Shown one piece after another: positions 1-4,866 of a DNA stretch of 8,130 bases. Origin of the DNA: Bacteroidales bacterium UBA2198 (GTDB lineage: Bacteria > Bacteroidota > Bacteroidia > Bacteroidales > VadinHA17); NCBI GenBank assembly GCA_002328625.1, contig DCVC01000180.1, positions 1-8,130 of the forward strand, given 5' to 3'. The notes beneath the pieces were generated by a model. That model was not told the origin of the DNA and made no database searches. It saw nothing but the letters and a program-made list of their open reading frames with translations. The number at the start of each line of letters is the position of its first letter. Position 1 is the first letter of the stretch. The translations under genes and the position numbers were made by a program.

Positions 1-280
1 GCCACCAGGTTACGGAGTCAACATCCTTTTCCGTAAGCCATGTGCCGGAGACCATCTTCACAGACCATGCTTTCCAGTTTTCACCAGCCACCGAGTCAGT
101 TATCTTATAACTGAATGCGTCATCCCCTGCCATTACATAATCTTTGAGGGGAAAGGTAATTTCAGGTGCAGCAGTGCGCCGGGTACAGGATGCTGAAAAA
201 ATCAAAAAGGAAATGAATAATATTAATACCAGGAGATGATTTTTTACTGCTGCTGCTGATACTGATGCGTTGTAATTCAT
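1..280 (-). CDS. PqaA-like PhoPQ-activated pathogenicity-related lipoprotein, N-terminal part (cut by window edge)
   Basis: Only the first 93 codons are in the window; the frame is open to the left edge. The start is the ATG at 280-278, and no Shine-Dalgarno sequence is visible. Residues 14-31 form a hydrophobic signal segment ending in FSASC, so Cys32 is a plausible lipidation site; Ser at -3 is not the classical lipobox residue. After it come LKDYV, an F-x-Y strand and then SGTWLTEKDVDSVTWW. This spacing (DYV, then W-L-T, then V-D-x-x-x-WW) matches the N-terminus of the PhoPQ-activated pathogenicity-related family, which has an alpha/beta-hydrolase fold and an unclear substrate. Residues after the Cys are TRR, not the acidic surface-export signal of Bacteroidota lipoproteins, so a periplasm-facing position is inferred. 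The family call rests on remembered motifs in a fragment, and the catalytic region is outside the window. Confidence 0.7.
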   Translation of the reverse strand, partial: MNYNASVSAAAVKNHLLVLILFISFLIFSASCTRRTAAPEITFPLKDYVMAGDDAFSYKITDSVAGENWKAWSVKMVSGTWLTEKDVDSVTWW

Positions 281-432
281 GGGTTATTCTTTTATAAATT
301 GTGTTTCAGAGCGAAGAACCGAGTACCGCACAATCGCGGGACGAGCTCACCGCAGGTAATCTCATACTTTTAATCGGACACTATTGCAAATTAATGATTA
401 ATAATCTGATAAAATAAAATTTTCGAAAAAAA

Positions 433-464
433 TTGTAAGGGCGTTGCATGCAACGCCACTACAA
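433..464. repeat. REP-like palindrome, copy 1 (extragenic)
   Basis: A 32-base inverted repeat centred between 448 and 449. The core GGCGTTGCATGCAACGCC (440-457) is a perfect palindrome; the outer arms carry two mismatched pairs (438/459 and 439/458). Bases 435-465 match the palindrome inside the RAYT gene (3705-3735) at 29 of 31 positions. It lies about 30 bases beyond the stop codon of the TIR gene, between that gene and the PqaA-like gene. It could fold as a hairpin in the TIR mRNA 3' end, but no T-run follows it in either direction, so it is not a typical intrinsic terminator. Confidence 0.85.
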
Positions 465-494
465 CTGCTCTCTGCGTACATCTTCCTGGGTAAG

Positions 495-2816
495 TTAATT
501 ATTCTTTTGACCGGCAACAGCCTTTTTTGCTGCTTCCAAATGCAGATACACTTCGTGATCATAGACAGGTTTCAGTTCCCAGCTTCTTTCAAGAAGCCGT
601 AGTGCCTCCTCATATTTACCCTGCTTATACAGACCCCAGCCCTTGCAATCTGTGTAATAGAATTCGTCAAGATTTAACATGTGTGCTTTTTCAATAAGCT
701 GCAAGCCTTCATCAATGTTCCGGTCTTTATCAATCAGGAAATAAGCTATACTATTCAGCCTCCGTGGATTTTCGGGTTCCAGGGAAAGTGCCTCCCGGTA
801 ATATTTCTCTGCTTTGTCAGGCAGATTTGCTTCAGAATAAATCCCGGCCAGATTTGTTGCAATAACTGCCTCTGATGCTGAACTGCCTTTACGAATTGAA
901 ATGTACTTTTCAATTATGCTGTTTGCAGCATTTGTCTTACCCTCATGTAATGCCAGAACCGCCTCTCTGTACAGAAGTTCCGGGTCATCCGGAAACTCAG
1001 GGCCGGCTTTTTTGTATATTTTCTTTTCCTCCCTGTACTTTCCGGCTTTATGGTAAGCTTCCCCAAGGTTAATATAATCGTAGATCCAACCCGCTTTCAT
1101 CCCCCATTTTTTTTTAATCTCCAGACTTTTCTCATATGCGCTTATTGCGTTTTCATACTTATACAAGGAATGGTAAGCCAGGCCTAAAAGATAATAAGGC
1201 CTCGGGGCCTGGTCATCAACTGCGATCAGTTTTTTTAAGCTGATTATCTCTTCGTATGGAGTTTCAAAATAATATGCATATAGCCACTCAGTGTAAAGTT
1301 TAACCCTTATTGGTATAAATTCACGCTTATTATACGCCCTTATACACCACTCTTTTGCCTGTTCATACAATCCCTGATTACCATAAGAGACGGATGTGTA
1401 CAAGAGTGAGACAATCATGTTTGAATCGATGGCTATAGCCTGAGAGAACAATTTTCTTGCTGAAACATAATCTTGATTACTGAACAATTTTTCACCTTGC
1501 ATAAAATTACGGTAAGCCTCAGGCGAATATGTAAATACTACATTCCGGTGCTCAGCGGAGTACCCTCTTTTTAATTCATGTACTAAAAGAAAATCCCTAA
1601 TTGCGACTGAGAGTGAATCAACCAGCCCGAAAATCTTTTCTTCATCATTTTTGCCTTCTGTCAGGAAAGACTTAAAAACCACGGCAGATTTAGAATCAAT
1701 TAGTTGTGCATATAGTCTTAAAGTGTTTCCAGCCATCTTTAAATTGCCGTTTATATAAACATCTGCCTCAAGCTTTCTGGAGACAACCCTGGCAATAGAG
1801 GGAGTGATTGAGGCATAATCAGAATGGCCTTCATTTTCAACTATACTTCTTACAGATTCCGGGTCTCTGACATTTAATTCTTCTGATGCTGACAAGAAAG
1901 AGACAAGAATATCCTTTATCCCCTCCTGCCATACATTCCATAATGTATCATTCGTCATATTCTGAAATGGCATTACTGCAACTGAAATTCTCTCACCTGA
2001 TGACCTCAGTTTTTCTAAAGTATTTTGCTTGAATATCTTCGGATAAGCAATTACTGCAGCAATTATTAATAGTGCAACAATAGCTAATATGGATAATACA
2101 ATGACTTTACTTGCTCTGACAGGTTTCCCTTGATCAATCTTCCTCTTTTCTTCCCTGACTTCTTTAAATGATTCTTTTAGCTGATCCTCCCCTTTTACCA
2201 CCTCAGCGGAATTTGTTTTCATTCCATGAATGATTTCCTTTATTGCATGAGCCACTTTGTTAATCTGGTCAGCATAAAATATTTTGTTAAGATTATCCAG
2301 CGGGTGATCCTCATTGACTTTCAAAGGTCTGTTTACGCCTGCAGAAGTCTTAAATACAAAATCCATAGCTCTCAGAACGCTGCCTGTCTCCTTTTCAAAC
2401 AGCTTTATGTCTTCCTGGTCAAGATCGTGTATCCGTATTGGGAGAATCCTGCTTGCGACATTACCGCTCCTTAACCTGATATCACTGCCAAAGGAATCCT
2501 CTTTCGCAAGTTCTTTAAATACAAGGAACTCATATTGCCAGGCATAGCTGTTGGGATCGCAATAGGTCTGGGAAAGGATGGGAATAAAGATGAGACATTT
2601 AAGCTTTCCTTCAATGCTCTTGTCTACATTGTGGGTTTCCTGAAGGCGGTCATGAGGATTTTCGTCGAAATAAACTGAAATATCCTCTTTAAACGTAGCC
2701 TCTAATTCAGTTTTTAAAGCCTCAACAAACATACTCACCCACTTATCGCCTTTATTGTCCTTCTGGCGGTAGGAGATGAAGATGTCGTATTCGTATCCCG
2801 GGATTAAGCTTGGCAT
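495..2816 (-). CDS. TIR domain - transmembrane - TolB/FlgO-like - TPR protein
   Basis: A 773-residue protein starting at ATG 2816-2814 and ending in TAA. Residues 8-~155 are a TIR domain: YDIFISYRQKDN forms strand A and the following loop, and the WQYE segment (93-96) places Glu96 where catalytic Glu lies in NAD-cleaving TIR domains. Residues ~205-232 are charged and probably helical. Residues 237-258 (VIVLSILAIVALLIIAAVIAY) are a single membrane helix. Residues ~276-410 start with ISVAVMPFQNMTND, typical of the TolB N-terminal/FlgO-like domain that often precedes TPRs. Residues ~430-760 hold TPR-type repeats (for example around 440-470, 540-570, 580-605, 655-685, 725-750). I infer a cytoplasmic TIR domain and an outward TolB/TPR part. 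Whether the TIR domain has NADase activity or only scaffolds is unknown. A remnant of a related gene lies upstream. A weak -7-like TATTTTTA (2835-2842) precedes the start. Confidence 0.9.
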   Translation of the reverse strand: MPSLIPGYEYDIFISYRQKDNKGDKWVSMFVEALKTELEATFKEDISVYFDENPHDRLQETHNVDKSIEGKLKCLIFIPILSQTYCDPNSYAWQYEFLVFKELAKEDSFGSDIRLRSGNVASRILPIRIHDLDQEDIKLFEKETGSVLRAMDFVFKTSAGVNRPLKVNEDHPLDNLNKIFYADQINKVAHAIKEIIHGMKTNSAEVVKGEDQLKESFKEVREEKRKIDQGKPVRASKVIVLSILAIVALLIIAAVIAYPKIFKQNTLEKLRSSGERISVAVMPFQNMTNDTLWNVWQEGIKDILVSFLSASEELNVRDPESVRSIVENEGHSDYASITPSIARVVSRKLEADVYINGNLKMAGNTLRLYAQLIDSKSAVVFKSFLTEGKNDEEKIFGLVDSLSVAIRDFLLVHELKRGYSAEHRNVVFTYSPEAYRNFMQGEKLFSNQDYVSARKLFSQAIAIDSNMIVSLLYTSVSYGNQGLYEQAKEWCIRAYNKREFIPIRVKLYTEWLYAYYFETPYEEIISLKKLIAVDDQAPRPYYLLGLAYHSLYKYENAISAYEKSLEIKKKWGMKAGWIYDYINLGEAYHKAGKYREEKKIYKKAGPEFPDDPELLYREAVLALHEGKTNAANSIIEKYISIRKGSSASEAVIATNLAGIYSEANLPDKAEKYYREALSLEPENPRRLNSIAYFLIDKDRNIDEGLQLIEKAHMLNLDEFYYTDCKGWGLYKQGKYEEALRLLERSWELKPVYDHEVYLHLEAAKKAVAGQKNN

Positions 2817-2847
2817 GTCAGGTGTTCATTTTGCTAAAAATATTAAA

Positions 2848-2870
2848 AGTCTTGCAGGTCTTGCAGTCGT
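2848..2870. repeat. 9-bp motif array A (AGTCTTGCA/GGTCTTGCA)
   Basis: Two and a half units of a 9-base motif: AGTCTTGCA (2848-2856), GGTCTTGCA (2857-2865), then a partial GTCGT. The same motif makes longer arrays at 4364-4406 and, inverted, at 4830-4866. It sits in the leader of the TIR gene, about 32 bases upstream of its ATG. Confidence 0.7.
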
Positions 2871-2920
2871 AACCTTTTAGTTTCCTGGGTCGTGCATCTT
2901 TTTTCTCTCCTTTCCGCTTC

Positions 2921-3088
2921 GCTCCATCTCCCCCTCGCTCCATCTCCCCCTCGCTCCCTCGCCCCCTCGCTCCCTCGCCCCCTCGCTCCCTCGCCCCCTC
3001 GCTCCCTCTCCCCCTCGCTCCCTCTCCCCCTCGCTCCCTCGCCCCCTCGCTCCCTCGCCCCCTCGCTCCCTCGCTCCATCGCCCCTTC
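2921..3088. repeat. G/C-skewed 16-bp minisatellite, about 10.5 units
   Basis: Tandem array of the 16-base unit GCTCCCTCGCCCCCTC (plus strand). Full units start at 2921, 2937, 2953, 2969, 2985, 3001, 3017, 3033 and 3049; a half unit is at 3065 and a last degenerate unit at 3073. Variants change C to A at position 6 and G to T at position 9, and neighbouring units tend to share a variant, as expected from slippage or unequal exchange. The minus strand is almost pure purine with runs of 3 to 5 G separated by 3-5 bases, so it meets the usual G-quadruplex pattern several times over. Neither strand can form a stop codon inside the array, so it is open in all six frames. It lies 105 bases upstream of the TIR gene ATG and directly after the TIR-gene remnant. 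Confidence 0.95.
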
Positions 3089-3177
3089 ATTCTTCTGCCG
3101 GTAGCTGATAAGGACGTGTCCGCCGTAGCTTAAGCAAAGGCGGATGTCGTAATTATATCTTCAATAATGCCTGGCAT
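3089..3177 (-). pseudogene. Remnant of a second TIR gene, 5' end only
   Basis: Read on the minus strand, ATG 3177-3175 begins MPGIIED; after a one-base deletion near 3158 the next frame gives YNYDI, an extra segment, then VLISYRQKNEG. This aligns with MPSLIPGYEYDIFISYRQKDNKG at the start of the intact TIR gene (ATG 2816), including MP at the start, Y-x-YDI and ISYRQK. The original frame meets TAA after 15 codons, so it cannot be translated as a TIR protein. The extra residues RLCLSYGGH correspond to a palindrome insertion at 3119-3144. The homology stops after RQKNEG, where the 16-bp array begins. I infer a tandem TIR paralogue that lost everything beyond its first ~25 codons. Confidence 0.7.
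3119..3144. repeat. 26-bp imperfect palindrome inserted in the TIR remnant
   Basis: TCCGCC (3119-3124) and GGCGGA (3139-3144) flank the interior GTAGCTTAAGCAAA; only two base pairs of the 13 are mismatched. Compared with the intact TIR gene the inserted material is about 30 bases, placed between codons for YDI and the following hydrophobic strand residues. The style (short palindrome, in-frame length, G/C-rich ends) resembles small REP/MITE-like elements moved by RAYT transposases, but its sequence differs from the palindrome in the RAYT gene. Confidence 0.65.
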
Positions 3178-3413
3178 CTGGAGTATATTTCACTATGCAA
3201 GTTAAACACTATTTACACCAAAGTCAAGTTTTTTTGGTTTGGAAGAAGCTGATATTAACCAACGAATGCCGTGGAAAATCAGTCCTTCTTTAACCACTAT
3301 AAGACGGTCTGACAGTACATGACATACATGGTGAGACAACAAGGATCTAACATCAGGGTTTTCGGAATTCGGAGAAGTTTTGTATTTTGCATAAAATCGC
3401 TGAGGTTTGGTTT
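3178..3413. other. Intergenic stretch between TIR remnant and RAYT
   Basis: No supported gene. The minus strand is open from 3411 to a TAA at 3202-3204 (about 69 codons, including KEGLIFHGIRWLIS), but it contains no ATG and I recognise no family in it; it may be the decayed end of a gene or chance. The minus strand at about 3205-3234 has TTGACT followed by an AT-rich stretch, which could be an old promoter for the TIR remnant; this is weak. Confidence 0.4.
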
Positions 3414-3992
3414 ATGTGCTCGCTTTTAAGAAATAGATTCCGATATAATTCATTGCGTTATGCCGGTCGGGATTATTCCCGGACCGGGAAATATTTTGTT
3501 ACAATTTGTACTGCCAGAAAGACGGAATGGTTTGGTAATGTGGTCAATGATAAAATGCATCTGTCTGAAATCGGACACATCGCATCTCAATTGTGGTATG
3601 AAATACCGGTTCATTTTCCGTTTATCGATCTGGATGCATTCGTGGTTATGCCCGACCATATACATGGGATTATCGTTATTAAACGATCTATCGAAATGCC
3701 GATAGTAGGGGCGTTGCATGCAACGCCCCTACAACCATTTGATGCAGCACACCTGGTAAACGAAACCATGTCATCCATTTCACCGAAATCCGGTTCATTA
3801 TCGGTTGTTGTCCGTTCATATAAATCTGCAGTAACAAAACATGTACACAGTTTAGGTGGTCATTTTTCCTGGCAGCGTGGATTTTACGATACTATTATCT
3901 GTACGACCGGACAATTAAAACGCATCAGAAAATATGTGTTGGATAATCCACAAAACTGGAAAGGTAATGAATGCCCTCATTTATCAATTTGA
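3414..3992 (+). CDS. REP-associated tyrosine transposase (RAYT, Y1/IS200-like family)
   Basis: 192 residues from ATG 3414; a TTG at 3387 would add nine residues without family resemblance, so I prefer the ATG. Numbered from the ATG: YSRTGKYFVTICT (about 21-33) is the first core strand, MPDHIHGII (79-87) carries the HUH metal-binding pair His82/His84, and VVRSYKSAVTKH (132-143) is the helix region holding the candidate nucleophile Tyr136. WQRGFYDTII (153-162) and IRKYVLDNPQNW (171-182) are C-terminal hallmarks of the family. The length is normal. Such proteins are single-copy, chromosomal relatives of IS200/IS605 TnpA that nick and join at REP palindromes. Residues VGALHATPLQ (98-107) are encoded by a palindrome sitting in the loop after the HUH strand. 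Assignment of the exact catalytic Tyr is tentative, because some relatives have Phe there. Confidence 0.9.
   Translation: MCSLLRNRFRYNSLRYAGRDYSRTGKYFVTICTARKTEWFGNVVNDKMHLSEIGHIASQLWYEIPVHFPFIDLDAFVVMPDHIHGIIVIKRSIEMPIVGALHATPLQPFDAAHLVNETMSSISPKSGSLSVVVRSYKSAVTKHVHSLGGHFSWQRGFYDTIICTTGQLKRIRKYVLDNPQNWKGNECPHLSI
3705..3732. repeat. Perfect 28-bp palindrome inside the RAYT gene, copy 2
   Basis: A perfect inverted repeat centred between 3718 and 3719, core GGCGTTGCATGCAACGCC, with arms extending to GTAG/CTAC. It starts exactly at a codon boundary and is read in frame as V-G-A-L-H-A-T-P-L followed by Q. The extragenic copy at 433-464 is almost the same. Confidence 0.95.
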
Positions 3993-4060
3993 AGCGACAG
4001 AGTTTTCTGTATCAAATGGAATTTATTTCTGCACGTATATTTTATATTTGTCGCTATCGT

Positions 4061-4133
4061 CACTTTCCGCTGTCACGGAACTGCGTCATCCCTCACGGCG
4101 GGATTCCTTGTCTCGCCCTGCCGTCGTAAAGTG
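4061..4133. other. Nested inverted-repeat structure downstream of RAYT
   Basis: CACTTT (4061-4066) pairs with AAAGTG (4128-4133). Inside it, ACGGC-GGG (4095-4102) pairs with CCC-T-GCCGT (4116-4124), one base bulged. No gene is supported here. It resembles a compound REP-like structure; its sequence differs from the other palindromes in the window. Confidence 0.45.
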
Positions 4134-4134
4134 T

Positions 4135-4199
4135 GAGTGTGAGAGTGAGTGCGAGAACTGAGTAAGGCGTTCGCTCCCGCTCTCACTCTCACTCTTTTT
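4135..4199 (+). terminator. Candidate intrinsic terminator for the RAYT gene
   Basis: The left arm 4135-4153 (GAGTG repeats) pairs with the right arm 4178-4194 over about 16 base pairs, with a 2-base bulge and one mismatch. It is followed directly by TTTTT (4195-4199) on the plus strand. It lies about 140 bases past the RAYT stop and just short of the convergent tRNA-Gln gene, where a terminator is expected. The arms are low-complexity GAGTGA/TCACTC DNA, so this could also be a microsatellite pair. Confidence 0.4.
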
Positions 4200-4200
4200 G

Positions 4201-4273
4201 TTGCTCCGCCAGGGCTCGAACCTGGACTTTTCTGATCCAGAGTCAGACGTGTTGCCAATTACACCACGGAGCA
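4201..4273 (-). tRNA. tRNA-Gln, anticodon CTG
   Basis: A complete cloverleaf of 73 bases: acceptor TGCTCCG/CGGAGCA, D-stem GTGT/ACAC with loop AATTGGCA, anticodon stem TCTGA/TCAGA with loop CTCTGGA, variable loop AAAGT, T-stem CCAGG/CCTGG with loop TTCGAGC. The discriminator is A (complement of 4201) and CCA is not encoded. The anticodon CTG reads CAG (Gln). The T1-A72 pair is usual for tRNA-Gln. The gene for its own synthetase, glnS, lies about 590 bases upstream on the same strand. Confidence 0.95.
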
Positions 4274-4283
4274 ATAAGGGGTG

Positions 4284-4291
4284 CAAAGATA
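4284..4291 (-). promoter_or_regulatory. Bacteroidota-type -7 element for tRNA-Gln
   Basis: On the minus strand TATCTTTG matches the Bacteroidota -7 consensus TAnnTTTG exactly and ends 10 bases before the mature tRNA 5' end. A clear -33 TTG is not visible at the usual spacing. Confidence 0.5.
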
Positions 4292-4363
4292 TATAAAATC
4301 CGTGAAAATTATTTACCATTTATTTTGATAATCTCAAACACGGATTTTGTCCTGAAGGTATTT

Positions 4364-4406
4364 AGTCATGCAAGTCATGCCAGTCGTGCAGGTCTTGCAG
4401 GTCAGG
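4364..4406. repeat. 9-bp motif array B, five units
   Basis: Units AGTCATGCA (4364), AGTCATGCC (4373), AGTCGTGCA (4382), GGTCTTGCA (4391) and a partial GGTCAGG (4400-4406). The stop codon of the four-helix-bundle gene (TGA, complement of 4402-4404) lies within the last unit, so the array abuts and slightly overlaps the 3' end of that gene. Confidence 0.85.
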
Positions 4407-4767
4407 ATTTATTACTGGTTTTAAGATATTTCATGAAACTGCTCAGGCTGTTTGTCAGCCTCTGACACTTATTTCTTCTATCCATTGTGATGTCAGAATC
4501 AGCATATTGTTGATCTTCAGCAATGTAATACGTGCTTTTAACTTCTCCAACTGACCCTTTTGAGATATTAAGAAACTGCCGAAATTCGGCATCACTGTTT
4601 CTGCAAAAACCCTCACCTATATTATTCATTACCGAAATTCCTGCCCTTGTAATTTGATCCCTAAATGCAAAATCATTGCATTTTCTGAAATCTGAATAAA
4701 TCAAATTAGTTAATTCCCCTGATATCTTCCAGATTGCCAAGTCTTCAAAATCCTTATTTATTGTCAT
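4402..4767 (-). CDS. Four-helix-bundle protein (S23 / 23S rRNA intervening-sequence protein family)
   Basis: 121 residues, the normal size of the family, from ATG 4767-4765. Family hallmarks are visible in order: FEDLAIWKISGEL near the N-terminus, FRDQITRAGISVMNNIGEGF (about 35-54), R-NSDAEFRQFLNISKGSVGEVKS (about 56-79), then a C-terminal helix ending SLSSFMKYLKTS. Members were first noted in rRNA intervening sequences but are common as stand-alone genes; they form pentameric helical bundles and their cellular role is not established. The related Avd protein serves diversity-generating retroelements, but no reverse transcriptase or variable repeat is present here. It lies between glnS and tRNA-Gln, all on the same strand, with 9-bp arrays on both sides. 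A poor -7-like element may lie at 4801-4810. Confidence 0.92.
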   Translation of the reverse strand: MTINKDFEDLAIWKISGELTNLIYSDFRKCNDFAFRDQITRAGISVMNNIGEGFCRNSDAEFRQFLNISKGSVGEVKSTYYIAEDQQYADSDITMDRRNKCQRLTNSLSSFMKYLKTSNKS

Positions 4768-4829
4768 TTTAGCACGAGTTTAAGTTATTAGCTAAAATTA
4801 CAAAAAGATATGAATATTAAAGAAATCGA

Positions 4830-4866
4830 GACCTGCACGACCTGCACGACTGTAAGACTGCACGAC
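4830..4866. repeat. 9-bp motif array C, inverted orientation
   Basis: Units GACCTGCAC (4830), GACCTGCAC (4839), then 8-base versions GACTGTAA (4848) and GACTGCAC (4856), and a closing GAC. This is the reverse complement of the motif in arrays A and B. The last base is also the last base of the glnS stop codon (TAG, complement of 4866-4868). Confidence 0.8.

Noticed and set aside
321..346. Hairpin GAG..CCGC-ACAATC-GCGG..CTC between the TIR and PqaA-like genes
   Set aside because: Only four contiguous base pairs in the core and no second copy in the window; too weak for a separate feature.
495..2816. Two-gene TIR anti-phage system (such as Thoeris)
   Set aside because: No second effector gene accompanies it, and the protein has a membrane helix, TolB-like and TPR domains unlike the known Thoeris TIR proteins.
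2921..3088. CRISPR-like array
   Set aside because: Units are directly adjacent 16-mers with no unique spacers, and no cas genes are present.
2818..3104. Three overlapping reading frames (2818-3090 and 2843-3079 minus, 2892-3104 plus) encoding Gly/Arg/Glu- or Pro/Ser/Leu-rich repeats
   Set aside because: They are open only because the 16-bp unit cannot make stop codons on either strand; there is no domain and the ends run into unrelated leader DNA.
3387..3413. TTG start at 3387 for the RAYT
   Set aside because: The nine extra residues show no family resemblance, and an ATG follows at 3414.
3414..3992. IS200/IS605 insertion sequence
   Set aside because: No TnpB partner and no recognisable element ends; the C-terminal WQRGFYD / NPQNW motifs point to a RAYT.
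4073..4319. Minus-strand frames at 4073-4258 and 4086-4319 and the plus-strand frame at 3934-4161
   Set aside because: They run through the tRNA gene, the hairpins or the RAYT 3' end in other frames and have no protein features.
4402..4767. Diversity-generating retroelement accessory protein (Avd)
   Set aside because: The fold family is shared, but there is no reverse transcriptase, template repeat or variable repeat in the window; the sequence fits the stand-alone S23-type family.
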